In this document: positions 43,463-51,837 of the stretch, in pieces
Numbering within the stretch: the stretch's first letter is position 1
Layout of the letters: every line of letters starts with the position of its first letter
Assembly (NCBI GenBank): GCA_050329975.1
Contig: JBHJOG010000189.1
Coordinates: 1-53,243, forward strand
DNA: 53,243 nucleotides
Direction: 5' to 3'
Source of the DNA: CALKHQ01 sp050329975
GTDB taxonomy: Bacteria; Pseudomonadota; Alphaproteobacteria; CALKHQ01
Position numbers and translations under genes: made by a program
Notes under the pieces: model-generated
Databases searched by the model: none
The model's input: the letters and a program-made list of their open reading frames with translations, nothing else
What the model was told of the DNA's origin: nothing

Positions 43463-43492
43463 GAAAAATGAGGGCGATTCGCGTTAGCCCCC
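43463..43492 (-). terminator. intrinsic terminator after the SMP-30 gene
   Basis: On the minus strand GGGGGC (43492-43487) can pair with GCCCTC (43475-43470), six pairs with one G-T, followed at once by the run ATTTTTC (43469-43463). It lies 14 bases after the stop of the SMP-30 gene and before the promoter region of the giant coiled-coil gene. Confidence 0.5.
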
Positions 43493-43505
43493 GCACATGC
43501 CTTGG

Positions 43506-44423
<918 letters not shown>

Positions 44424-44481
44424 GGCGGCGTTCCCTCGGTTCGTGGCGCAACGGCTTTGTGTTGCCGATTTTGGTGGCGGG

Positions 44482-44937
44482 TCAGTGGACGGCGCCGGTG
44501 GGCGGCGTGTCCGGCCAGGGGGCTGCACGGGCGACTTGGCTCGCCTGGTGCATGACCATGCGCCACTGGCCGGATTCGTAGACGAAGGCATTGGCGGCCG
44601 CCAGAGTGACGCCGGCGACCAGTTCCTGGCATGTGACGAGGGCGCAGCCGTCGTGGAGCATGACCTGCGTGTCGCGGTGCGCGATCTCCGGCGCCGTCGG
44701 TTGCGACAGGATCCGCCGCCAGCTGTCGAGAACTTCCTCCCGACCGATCAACACGTCCCAACCGGGATGGATACAGGCCACCGGCGCCACCTCGGCCCAC
44801 AGCCGCTCCATGGCCGCCAGGTCGCGATTGGCGAAGGCATCGTAGAATGCCGCATTGGCGGCAATCGCGCCCCGGACCCTGTCGTTCCGGGCGGTCAACG
44901 GTGGCCAAATGCAATGCGGATCGCCATCGCTGCACAT
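44482..44937 (-). CDS. SnoaL/NTF2-like domain protein
   Basis: 151 residues with the cone-shaped NTF2-like fold. Visible features are ANAAFYDAFANRDLAAMERLW at the N-terminus, CIHPGWDVLIGREEVLDSW (the usual HPG and GxxxI segment), and a C-terminal strand WRMVMHQAS. This subgroup is often annotated as SnoaL-like or DUF4440 with unknown substrate. ATG 44937 was chosen; a longer frame to 45003 adds 22 residues without family similarity. Same strand as, and probably co-transcribed with, the SMP-30 gene. Confidence 0.8.
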   Translation of the reverse strand: MCSDGDPHCIWPPLTARNDRVRGAIAANAAFYDAFANRDLAAMERLWAEVAPVACIHPGWDVLIGREEVLDSWRRILSQPTAPEIAHRDTQVMLHDGCALVTCQELVAGVTLAAANAFVYESGQWRMVMHQASQVARAAPWPDTPPTGAVH

Positions 44938-45241
44938 TGCCACCGCGGATCGGTCGGGAAAAGGGCTTTGGGCCCCGCCCTCCCGCTTGCACAGCCGCCG
45001 CAAGCATAAGGCTGAAGCTGGGAACGCCTGACTCGATCGGCGGTGACGTTCGGCGCAACTTCACAAGTCGCTCGGGCGGAGTACAAGAGTATGTAGGCTG
45101 GTTCGAACGCGATTTTGGTGCACTCGTGGAGCAGACCGTAGTATTAATGTGCCTGAACATGCTGTAATGTACGCGAAGGCAGGGGACGACCGTCACTCTT
45201 GAACTGATCTGGAAATCTGCTAAGCCGCGGCGGCCAAAAAA
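44938..45241. other. 304-base divergent intergenic region
   Basis: Lies between the SnoaL-like gene (minus) and the PAS_5 gene (plus). The stretch 45130-45240 is less GC-rich than the surroundings and presumably holds both promoters, but no clear -35/-10 pair could be assigned. No gene or repeat was seen. Confidence 0.5.
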
Positions 45242-45784
45242 ATGGATCTTGAGTTTCAAGCCCAATCCCGGCACCCGCTGATCCAGGCGGCCGCCAAGTA
45301 CTGGCTAGACAAATGCGGCAACCGACCGATGCCATCACGCACCGATCTCGATCCGTGCGAGATCCCGGCCCTGTTGCCCCACATCCTGCTGCTTGACGTT
45401 GGGTATGATCCGCTGGACTTTCGCTACCGACTCATTGGAACCGCCATTGACCAGCACATGAACGAGCCGCGCACCGGACAACGCCTGCGCTCGATCCCAC
45501 ACCAGGCGCCGGGCAGCACGCTTTGGCGGAGGCTGGAAGCGGTGGTGGCCGATCGCCGGCCCATGGCCGACAATGTCGACTATGTCGGGCGGTACAGGGA
45601 GTTCAAGCTGGCGGAAGACATCATCCTGCCGCTCTCCGACGACGCCTTGCGGGTCGACATGCTGCTGGTGGCGGTGGCCTTCGTGCGCAAGGACAGGTCT
45701 GGGACGGAATCGGATCCCGCTCAAGCCTGGAGGAACCGGATCAGTGCGTCCCCGGTCGCATGGGGCAACTCTTCCGGCAAGTAG
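45242..45784 (+). CDS. PAS_5 family (DUF1488-free, PF07310-type) sensor-like protein
   Basis: 180 residues, a single-domain PAS-like protein. Typical of the PAS_5 group: HPLIQAAAKYWLDKCGNR, LDPCEIPALLPHILLLDV, FRYRLIGTAID, then a gap and YREFKLAEDIILPLSDD. Members occur in many copies in Rhodospirillales genomes and have no fused output domain; ligand and role are unknown. No standard SD: the sequence before ATG 45242 is GGCGGCCAAAAAA. Its last 64 bases overlap antisense with the 3' end of the hydrolase gene. Confidence 0.85.
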   Translation: MDLEFQAQSRHPLIQAAAKYWLDKCGNRPMPSRTDLDPCEIPALLPHILLLDVGYDPLDFRYRLIGTAIDQHMNEPRTGQRLRSIPHQAPGSTLWRRLEAVVADRRPMADNVDYVGRYREFKLAEDIILPLSDDALRVDMLLVAVAFVRKDRSGTESDPAQAWRNRISASPVAWGNSSGK

Positions 45785-46599
45785 TGCCCTCCGGGCAGGG
45801 CCGATCCGCTGACGTTGACGGCGCGCTCGCCCCAGGCCGCGATCGGATCGAAGCAGCGTTCGACCACCCCGTGCGCGCCCCACAGCACCAGCAGGGGGCA
45901 ACCCAGTCTCCGTCCGCCGGCCACGTCGGCGCGGTCATGCTCCAGGTCGATCCCAGCCGCGGCGCGATAGTCGTTGCAGCTCGCGTGGATCGCCTGCGGG
46001 TCGCGGAAGCAGCGCAGGTACTCTCCGATCGCGGCATCGGTGAACGGGGCAAGTCCGGCCGCGCCGTCGCCGCACTTGGCGCGCCAGAATGCGTCGGGAT
46101 CGGACCCGATCATCCGTTCCGGCAGCGGCGGCGGCAGGATCAGGAAGAACCAGTGCCAGTAGGCGCGCGCGAAATCCTCGGTGGTGTTCCGGTACATGTG
46201 CAGCGTCGGCGCGATGTCTATCACGCAAAGCCGGTCGATGGCGTCCGGATGGTCGGCCGCCAGCCGGTGGCCGACGCGGCCGCCTCGGTCATGGCCGGCG
46301 ACGCTGAAGCGAGCGAAGCCGAGCGCCTTCATGACCTGGACCTGATCGGCGGCCATGACCCGTTTGCTGTAGTTGACGCAGTCGACGCCCGCCTCCGGCT
46401 TGCTGCTGTCGCCGTAGCCGCGAAGATCGGCGCAGACCACGGTAAAGTGCTCCGCGAGACGTGGAGCCATCATGTGCCAGATCGCATGGGTCTGCGGGTA
46501 GCCGTGCAGCAACAGCAACGGAGGGCCGCTGCCACCGTGGACGAGATTGATCTCGGCGCCCTCGACGGCAACGCGGCGCCGGGTGAAGCCCTCGAACAT
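45721..46599 (-). CDS. alpha/beta hydrolase, haloacetate (fluoroacetate) dehalogenase-like
   Basis: 292 residues. Alpha/beta-hydrolase fold with LLLLHGYPQTHAIWH at the oxyanion region. The nucleophile is D104 in GHDRGGRVGHR, with R105 and R108 at the positions that bind the substrate carboxylate in fluoroacetate dehalogenases. The acid is D128 in VIDIAPTLHMY and the catalytic His lies in PGGHYLPEELP. The His-Trp pair that, with a Tyr, holds the leaving fluoride is present as H149-W150 in AYWHWFFL, and a matching Tyr occurs in CNDYRAAAGID. Strong candidate for a defluorinating enzyme; the substrate is inferred from these residues. ATG 46599. 3' overlap with the PAS_5 gene. Confidence 0.85.
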   Translation of the reverse strand: MFEGFTRRRVAVEGAEINLVHGGSGPPLLLLHGYPQTHAIWHMMAPRLAEHFTVVCADLRGYGDSSKPEAGVDCVNYSKRVMAADQVQVMKALGFARFSVAGHDRGGRVGHRLAADHPDAIDRLCVIDIAPTLHMYRNTTEDFARAYWHWFFLILPPPLPERMIGSDPDAFWRAKCGDGAAGLAPFTDAAIGEYLRCFRDPQAIHASCNDYRAAAGIDLEHDRADVAGGRRLGCPLLVLWGAHGVVERCFDPIAAWGERAVNVSGSALPGGHYLPEELPHATGDALIRFLQA

Positions 46600-46700
46600 G
46601 GCAGACGCTCAGCGATTATCCCGGTCGCCACACCCTATCGGCCTGAACCCCGGGAGCAAGCCCCGTGCGCCGCGGTGCCCGACTCCCATGTCCGCGGCCG

Positions 46701-47312
46701 TCAGTCGATCCGGTAGGAGAGGCCGATCTCGGTCTCGACCGTGTCTTCGTCGAGGAAGGCGACGGCGGTACGGTACTCCGGCACCATCGGGACGGCCTGC
46801 GGCCCGTAGGGGGTCTGGATTACCCGCGGGGCATAATCGACCACCTGGGTCGTCAGCATGCCGTCGACCAGTGCCCACATCCCGACTTCATAGAGGTCGA
46901 GGACCGGAGTTTCGGCGTAGCTCTCGTAGGTTCCGTCCGGGTAGAAGGCGGTCGCGATATAGGCAGGCATGCCTTCGAGCATACCCTCCCATGCCCAGGT
47001 GCCGACCAGCAGCTCGGCTTCCGCGATCGCGGTGCGGCTGGGGGAGGTCTGCGTCCTCTCCTCGTCGGGCTGTCCGACCTCGCTCTCGGTCGGCACCGGC
47101 AACTCCTCGCTGTCGGCAAAGCTGGTCGCCTCGTTGAACGTGCCCGACCGCCCCGGGGTCGTGCGGTGGCTGTCGAAGGATCCGGTGATGGTTGTGGAAT
47201 CGCCATTGCCGGCGCGGTCGAACAGGTCGGCGCTGGCCGGGCGGGCGGCCGCGGCGGCCAGCGCGATGGCGATCCAGGCGGCATAGGTGCTCAGCTTGGC
47301 GAAGGAGGTCAT
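46701..47312 (-). CDS. exported protein of unknown function
   Basis: 203 residues, not recognised. Sec-type signal peptide (YAAWIAIALAAAAARPASA, cleavage after ASA), then a low-complexity Ser/Thr/Gly/Glu linker (about 30-85), then a lipocalin-like or DUF-type domain with LVGTWAWEGMLEGMPAYIAT, AFYPDGTYESYAET and MWALVDGMLTTQV. The order GTW, strand, DGTY, W, DG is typical of lipocalin-like stress or binding proteins, so periplasmic binding is a guess. ATG 47312 with AGAGGA upstream. It ends 101 bases upstream of the hydrolase gene on the same strand. Confidence 0.7.
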   Translation of the reverse strand: MTSFAKLSTYAAWIAIALAAAAARPASADLFDRAGNGDSTTITGSFDSHRTTPGRSGTFNEATSFADSEELPVPTESEVGQPDEERTQTSPSRTAIAEAELLVGTWAWEGMLEGMPAYIATAFYPDGTYESYAETPVLDLYEVGMWALVDGMLTTQVVDYAPRVIQTPYGPQAVPMVPEYRTAVAFLDEDTVETEIGLSYRID

Positions 47313-47514
47313 GGTCGGATCCTCTGCGAGTTTGCGCGTCGCCGGCAATCTAAGCGGCCAATGTGGGATCTCGGGGCGCATGCGCGGCGGTTTTGTGGCA
47401 GCAGTGACCGGTGTCACCGCGGCAGGTCGCCCCCCGGCAGGCCGGTAGGATGCCGGTGCCGGCCCTGCTATCGTGCGCGGGCATGCCCGAGTCCGCCCTT
47501 CACGTCACGCTGCG

Positions 47515-48228
47515 ATGCACTTCGGACAACCGCTGACCCGCGGGCGTCTGCTGCGTCGCTACAAGCGCTTCCTCGCCGACGTCGCGCTGGCGGACGGGTC
47601 GGTGCACGTGGTCCACTGCCCCAATCCGGGCGCGATGATCGGGCTGGCCCGTCCGGGCGGCGAGGTCTGGCTCTCCCGCGCGCTCAACATGAAGCGCAAG
47701 CTGGCGATGACCTGGGAGCTGGAGCGGATCGGCGACCGGCTGGTCGGGATCAACACCAACCGTCCGAACGACCTCGTCCACGAGGCAATCGCCGCCGGTG
47801 CCATCACGCCCCTCGACGGCTACGATCGGATCAGGCGCGAGGTGCGCTACGGCCTGAGATCGCGCATCGACATGCTGCTGGAGGCGGATGGCCGGCCGCC
47901 ATGCTATGTCGAGATCAAGAACGTTCACCTGCGACGCGACCACGGGCCCAATCCTGGTGCGGCCGAGTTTCCCGATTGCGTCACCGCGCGTGGCGCGCGA
48001 CATCTGGACGACCTGGCGGCGATGGTTGCAGCCGGCGGCCGTGCCGCGATGGTCTATTGCGTGCAACGCGAGGACTGCGACCGCTTCGCCCTGGCCACCG
48101 ACCTCGACCCGGCCTATGCGGCCGCCTTTGCCCGTGCGGCGGCTGCTGGCGTCGAGGCCTACGCCTATGCTTGCGCACTCAGCCTTGAAGAGATACGGGT
48201 GGCATCGCCATTGCCCGTTATCATATAA
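47515..48228 (+). CDS. sfsA: SfsA family sugar fermentation stimulation protein homologue
   Basis: 237 residues, family length. Conserved segments: FLADVALADGSVHVVHCPNPGAM at the N-terminus, the YVEIKNVHLRRD motif with the nuclease-like Glu-x-Lys, FPDCVTARGARHLDDLAAM and the AMVYCVQREDC strand. SfsA is a nucleic-acid-binding, nuclease-fold protein; its physiological role is not settled. ATG 47515 was chosen over GTG 47473 because the family starts with a MxFxxPLxxG pattern. Upstream of map by 43 bases and probably co-transcribed, as in many alphaproteobacteria. Confidence 0.93.
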   Translation: MHFGQPLTRGRLLRRYKRFLADVALADGSVHVVHCPNPGAMIGLARPGGEVWLSRALNMKRKLAMTWELERIGDRLVGINTNRPNDLVHEAIAAGAITPLDGYDRIRREVRYGLRSRIDMLLEADGRPPCYVEIKNVHLRRDHGPNPGAAEFPDCVTARGARHLDDLAAMVAAGGRAAMVYCVQREDCDRFALATDLDPAYAAAFARAAAAGVEAYAYACALSLEEIRVASPLPVII

Positions 48229-48271
48229 GCGGAAAGCGCAACCCCGCGACTTGTCACGACGGTATGACCCA

Positions 48272-49096
48272 ATGGGACGGCAGGCAGCAATGCAGCGGCA
48301 AGAGTCGGCCCCCGCCGGCATCAAGATCCATGGCCCGGCCGAGTTCGAGGCCATGCGACGAGCCGGACGACTTGCTGCCGAGACGCTTGATTTCATAACG
48401 CCCCAGGTCGTGCCGGGCGTGACTACCGACCGGCTGGACCGGCTCTGCCACGATTTCATCGTCGGGCACGGGGCGATTCCGGCGCCGTTGAACTACCGAG
48501 GCTTCCCCCGGTCGATCTGCACCTCGATCAACCATGTGGTCTGCCACGGTATTCCGGGCGAGAAGGTGCTGCGCGACGGCGACGCGATCAACATCGATGT
48601 CACCGTGATCCTCGACGGCTGGCACGGCGACACCAGCCGCATGTTCCATGTCGGCGAGACCCTGAACCCGAAGAGCCAGCGGCTGGTCGACGTGACCTAC
48701 GAGGCGATGATGCGCGGGATCGCGGCCGTGCGTCCGGGTGCCCGGCTCGGCGACATCGGGCATGCGATCCAGTCCTATGCCGAAAGCTTCCGCTTCTCGG
48801 TGGTCGAGGATTTCTGCGGGCATGGGCTCGGCCGGATCTTCCATGATGCGCCGAGCGTGCTGCACTACGGTCGACCCGGGACCGGGATCGCCCTGCAGGA
48901 AGGCATGTTCTTCACCGTCGAGCCGATGATCAACGCCGGCCGCAAGGAGGTGAAGATCCTGGGCGACGGCTGGACGGCGGTCACGCGCGACCGGTCGCTG
49001 TCGGCCCAGTTCGAGCACTCGATCGGGGTCACCGCCGACGGCTGCGAGATCTTCACCCTCTCGCCGGCCGGGTATCACAAGCCGCCCTACGCCTGA
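48272..49096 (+). CDS. map: type I methionine aminopeptidase
   Basis: 274 residues. Removes N-terminal Met from nascent proteins. The five metal ligands are in place: two Asp (INIDVTVILDGWHGDTSRMF), His in CGHGLGRIFH, Glu in FFTVEPMINAG and Glu in FEHSIGVT. The N-terminal GPAEFEAMRRAGRLAAETLDFI is typical of alphaproteobacterial enzymes. ATG 48272 or ATG 48290; both have weak SD-like Gly-rich upstream sequence. Followed after 20 bases by radC. Confidence 0.96.
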   Translation: MGRQAAMQRQESAPAGIKIHGPAEFEAMRRAGRLAAETLDFITPQVVPGVTTDRLDRLCHDFIVGHGAIPAPLNYRGFPRSICTSINHVVCHGIPGEKVLRDGDAINIDVTVILDGWHGDTSRMFHVGETLNPKSQRLVDVTYEAMMRGIAAVRPGARLGDIGHAIQSYAESFRFSVVEDFCGHGLGRIFHDAPSVLHYGRPGTGIALQEGMFFTVEPMINAGRKEVKILGDGWTAVTRDRSLSAQFEHSIGVTADGCEIFTLSPAGYHKPPYA

Positions 49097-49116
49097 GTTC
49101 CGGAAGAAGCGCCGTC

Positions 49117-49743
49117 ATGTCCGAGGCCGGCTCGCCCAAGTCGCCGCGACGGGCCTTGGCGGACGCCGCGCCCAGGAAACCCCACTTCCATGGCCACCGC
49201 GACCGGCTGCGGCAACGGCTGCTCGACGACGGCCCCGAACCGCTGCGGGACTACGAGCTTCTGGAACTCGTCCTGTTCGCCATTCCGCGCATCGACGTCA
49301 AGCCGCTGGCGAAGCGGCTGATCGACCGGTTCGGGAGCTTGCCGGAGGTTCTGGCCGCATCGCCGGACGAGCTGCGCAAGACCGAGGGGGTGGGCGATGC
49401 TGCAGTTGTCGCGCTCAAGATCGTCCAGGCTTCTGCTGCGCGCATGATCAAGCGCGAGATCGCGGACAAGCCGGTATTGAGCGCCTGGCACAAGGTCGTC
49501 GACTATTGCCACGCGGCGATGGCCCGCGAGCCGACCGAGCAGTTCCGGCTGCTGTTCCTCGACCGCAAGAACAAGCTGATCGCCGACGAGGTGCAGCAGC
49601 GCGGCACAATCGACCACGCGCCGGTCTATCCGCGCGAAGTGGTCAAGCGGGCGCTGGAACTCGGCGCCGCCGCGATCATCCTCGCCCACAACCATCCCAC
49701 TCGACCCATTTCAATCACGTTCGATCACGCTGCTTCCTACTGA
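49117..49743 (+). CDS. radC: RadC, truncated by an integrated element (foreign C-terminus)
   Basis: 208 residues of which the first 194 are RadC-like. N-terminal helix-hairpin-helix region (LLELVLFAIPRIDVKPLAKR, KTEGVGDAAVVALKIVQ), then the JAB/MPN domain up to AAAIILAHNHP (H191, H193). In intact RadC this is followed by SGDPTPSxxD, which completes the metal motif; here the reading continues as TRPISITFDHAASY and stops. The loss of the Ser-x-x-Asp part and of the last 30-40 residues should inactivate the JAB site. The break coincides with the beginning of an element with its own integrase, so this is the disrupted attachment-site gene, not a short natural form. Confidence 0.88.
   Translation: MSEAGSPKSPRRALADAAPRKPHFHGHRDRLRQRLLDDGPEPLRDYELLELVLFAIPRIDVKPLAKRLIDRFGSLPEVLAASPDELRKTEGVGDAAVVALKIVQASAARMIKREIADKPVLSAWHKVVDYCHAAMAREPTEQFRLLFLDRKNKLIADEVQQRGTIDHAPVYPREVVKRALELGAAAIILAHNHPTRPISITFDHAASY
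49687..49710. other. probable attL junction inside radC
   Basis: Similarity to radC ends after CACAACCATCCC (49687-49698), the codons for His-Asn-His-Pro; from 49699 the sequence is unrelated to radC. The core crossover must lie at or just before this point. The right-hand copy (attR), with the missing radC end, should lie beyond the window. Confidence 0.65.
49711..49729. repeat. short direct repeats next to attL
   Basis: TCAATCACG (49711-49719) and TCGATCACG (49721-49729) start 10 bases apart, one helical turn, just inside the element. They could be core-flanking or accessory-protein binding sites. Confidence 0.35.
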
Positions 49744-49791
49744 ATCACTGGAATTTCCCGGCTTGTCGTAGAGCTGGACAGTGTGGCATAT

Positions 49792-49866
49792 TGGGGTCGG
49801 TTTGAGGGGGATCAGTCGCCCTTTCGACCCCAGTCGCCGACCCCTATTGCCCGTCTGGCGACCCCA
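49792..49866. repeat. CGACCCC repeats upstream of the integrase, possible arm-type sites
   Basis: One inverted copy TGGGGTCG (49792-49799) and three direct copies CGACCCCA (49825-49832), CGACCCCT (49838-49845) and CGACCCCA (49859-49866) lie within 75 bases between the left end and the integrase start; a partial copy CGACCCA is at 49702-49708. The layout, several short repeats beside att and int, is that of integrase arm-binding or excisionase sites. Copies are seen directly; function is inferred. Confidence 0.45.
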
Positions 49867-49890
49867 CTTGAGAGCCGATGGGAGAGCCCA

Positions 49891-51189
49891 GTGCCAAGCC
49901 TTACAGACGGAGAGATACGCCGCGCTCTGAAGCAGGTGGAGCAGACCGGAAAACAGCTAAGCCTGATCGATGGCGAGGGGCACGGCACTGGCCGTTTGGT
50001 CCTCGTCATGAAGCCGATGCCCACTCGCGTCACAGCGGACTGGATGGCGCAGCAGTGGCGCGATCAGAAGCGCCTCAAGAAGAAGCTCGGCTCGTATCCG
50101 TCGATGTCGCTCAGCAAGGCGCGGGAGGTTTTCACCCGCGATTTCTCCGACATGATCCAGAAGGGTCGCAGCATCAGGATGGCCGGCGACACACGCCCCG
50201 GCACCGTGGCCGATCTTTTCGAAGCCTACGTTGCTCACCTGAAGGCGTCGGGAAAGTCGTCCTGGAAGGAAGCGGAGAAAGGCTTCAACAAGGTCGCGGA
50301 TACGCTCGGTCGCAATCGGCCTGCTCGTGACATTGAGCCCGACGAGATCACCGATCTAATTCGACCGATCTACGACCGCGGCAAGCGCTCGATGGCGGAT
50401 CACGTCCGCAGTTACATTCGATCCGCGTTTAGCTGGGGCCTGAAATCGGAGCACGATTACCGCAGCGCGTCGCAGCGGCGTTTCCGGCTCGTCTACAATC
50501 CCGCAGCCGGCATCCCCACGGAGCCTAAGAAGGTCGGAACCCGCTGGCTTGATGAAGAGGAGTTCCTACGCCTCTACCGCTGGCTCGAATGTCCCGATAC
50601 GCCGGTTCATCCGCCCTACACACGCGCCGTGCGCATTCTCATGCTCACCGGCCAGCGCGTCGAGGAAATCGCGCGCCTGCATGTCGATCAGTGGGACGCC
50701 AAGGAACGGATCATTGACTGGTCGAAGACCAAGAACGGCAAGCCGCACGCCATTCCCGTCCCCGAGGTGGCGGCGGAGCTGATCGAGTCGATCAAGCCCA
50801 ACGCGCACGGATGGTTTTTCCCCTCCGCGACCGACCCGACCAAGCCGGTCAGCCATGGTACGCTTTACTCGTTCATGTGGCGTCAGCGCGAGCGCGAGGT
50901 GATCCCGGTCGTGACCAACCGCGATCTGCGCAGAACCTGGAAGACGCTTGCTGGACAGGCCGGCCTGTCGAAGGAAATCCGCGACCGGCTACAAAACCAC
51001 ACGCTCCAAGACGTCAGTTCGAAGAGCTACGATCGCTGGAACTATATGCCTGAAAAGCGAGCCGCGATGAAGAAGTGGAACGCCTTTGTTCGAGCCATGC
51101 TGGCGAAGAAGCGTGCCAAGGCCGCGGGAGGGAAACGCGCGCCGATCAATCAAAAGCCCGCTGAGGCGTTGGTTCAGCGCGCCGCGTGA
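49891..51189 (+). CDS. tyrosine-type site-specific integrase (P4-like, with N-terminal arm-binding domain)
   Basis: 432 residues. N-terminal DUF4102-like arm-DNA-binding segment (about 1-95, KKLGSYPSMSLSKAREVF), SAM-like core-binding domain (about 105-190), and a C-terminal catalytic domain. Catalytic residues: Arg256 in LTGQRVEEIARL, Lys about 283 in SKTKNGKPHAIPV, Arg347 in NRDLRRTW, His370 in LQNHTLQDVSSKSYD and nucleophile Tyr380. The first His of HxLRR is Arg344 here, a replacement that I recall from other members of this subgroup. GTG 49891 is preceded by GGGAGAG; a GTG at 49783 would add 36 residues read from the repeat region. Catalyses integration into radC, inferred from its position beside the junction. 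Confidence 0.9.
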   Translation: MPSLTDGEIRRALKQVEQTGKQLSLIDGEGHGTGRLVLVMKPMPTRVTADWMAQQWRDQKRLKKKLGSYPSMSLSKAREVFTRDFSDMIQKGRSIRMAGDTRPGTVADLFEAYVAHLKASGKSSWKEAEKGFNKVADTLGRNRPARDIEPDEITDLIRPIYDRGKRSMADHVRSYIRSAFSWGLKSEHDYRSASQRRFRLVYNPAAGIPTEPKKVGTRWLDEEEFLRLYRWLECPDTPVHPPYTRAVRILMLTGQRVEEIARLHVDQWDAKERIIDWSKTKNGKPHAIPVPEVAAELIESIKPNAHGWFFPSATDPTKPVSHGTLYSFMWRQREREVIPVVTNRDLRRTWKTLAGQAGLSKEIRDRLQNHTLQDVSSKSYDRWNYMPEKRAAMKKWNAFVRAMLAKKRAKAAGGKRAPINQKPAEALVQRAA

Positions 51190-51231
51190 GACCAACCGAG
51201 TGGTCCTCGGGACGGCGAGGCGATCTCAAGT

Positions 51232-51254
51232 TTGTGCAACAACCCGTTGCACAA
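51232..51254. terminator. perfect 9-pair hairpin after the integrase gene
   Basis: TTGTGCAAC (51232-51240), loop AACCC, GTTGCACAA (51246-51254), followed by TTTCC on the plus strand. It lies 43 bases after the integrase stop and between two converging coding remnants, so it may be a terminator, although its T-run is short. Confidence 0.4.
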
Positions 51255-51281
51255 TTTCCAGGTCGGCACCGGCCGCAATGA

Positions 51282-51494
51282 CACTTCATCCAACAGCGCC
51301 TTGAGGTTGGCGCCGATCCGGCGACCCACATCGGCCGCTTCCAAACGATGCAGGCTCGCCAAGCCTTCGACCACGCCCCAGACATCACTGGGCTCAGATG
51401 GGCGAGCGCCGGTTCGCGTGAATGGGCCATTGGTCTCTGTAAGGACGCGACCTAACGGGAATGTGCGGTTAGCGATAGCCCGACTTTCATTCAC
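51282..51494 (-). pseudogene. C-terminal remnant of a TatD-family (QatD-like) nuclease
   Basis: Reading from 51494 down, about 70 residues match the C-terminal part of TatD-type metal-dependent nucleases: VNESRAIANR, then LGRVLTETNGPF, GARPSEPSDVWGVVEGLA and GRRIGANLKALL. The form GPFxxxGxRPxEPxDV is that of the subgroup found with QatABC in antiphage Qat loci. There is no start and no N-terminal metal site: sequence upstream of Val-Asn-Glu-Ser does not continue the family. The catalytic aspartate of LTETDGP is Asn (codon 51431-51429). The frame runs on to a stop at 51174 inside the integrase. A dead fragment of a lost module. Confidence 0.65.
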
Positions 51495-51780
51495 CGCACC
51501 TCTGCCACCCGGCCATTTCGCGTTGGGTGAGGAGTATCGCAGCGGGTCGGACGGCGACGGCTTCAGCCTACAAAGGATCGAACACAGGATGGACGGTGCG
51601 CCGTGACGTCAGGGCGGCCCCGACGCGCTGGTCGATCCAGCCCAAGCCTTCCCCTGCGGCCGAGGTAAGGTCTCGGCCGATCTTCGGCGGGCGGGATATC
51701 CCCGAAACGCCCTGGGACTGATACGCGGCGCGGGCGTTTCAGGCGGCGCTTTTAGAGGGAGAGGGCTGCGGCTGTCGCCG

Positions 51781-51830
51781 TGACGGGTTGAGGGTCGAGA
51801 GAGAGGCTCCCGGCCGGCCCGTCATGGAGA
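51781..51830 (+). promoter_or_regulatory. structured leader (copy A) before the DUF932 gene, with SD
   Basis: Outer stem TGACGGG (51781-51787) with CCCGTCA (51818-51824); inner stem GGTCG (51793-51797) with CGGCC (51811-51815), one G-T pair, 13-base loop. The SD GGAGA (51826-51830) begins two bases after the outer stem and 7 bases before ATG 51838. The same design with changed but still paired inner-stem bases occurs before the next gene (53146-53194). It suggests translational control by an RNA structure. Confidence 0.5.
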
Positions 51831-51837
51831 TTCTGCC

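Larger units (their letters stand above)
51190..51837. other. 648-base stretch between integrase and DUF932 gene without an intact gene
   Basis: Holds a 9-pair hairpin just after the integrase (51232-51254), a decayed TatD-type nuclease fragment on the minus strand (51282-51494), about 230 bases without any recognised feature (51495-51725), and the structured leader of the DUF932 gene (51781-51830). Plus-strand open frames here, the longest 124 codons from 51232, are antisense to the TatD fragment and show no protein-like features. Confidence 0.6.

Noticed and set aside
51232..51606. 124-codon plus-strand frame downstream of the integrase as a cargo gene
   Set aside because: It lies antisense to the TatD-type remnant, has no SD and no protein-like pattern.
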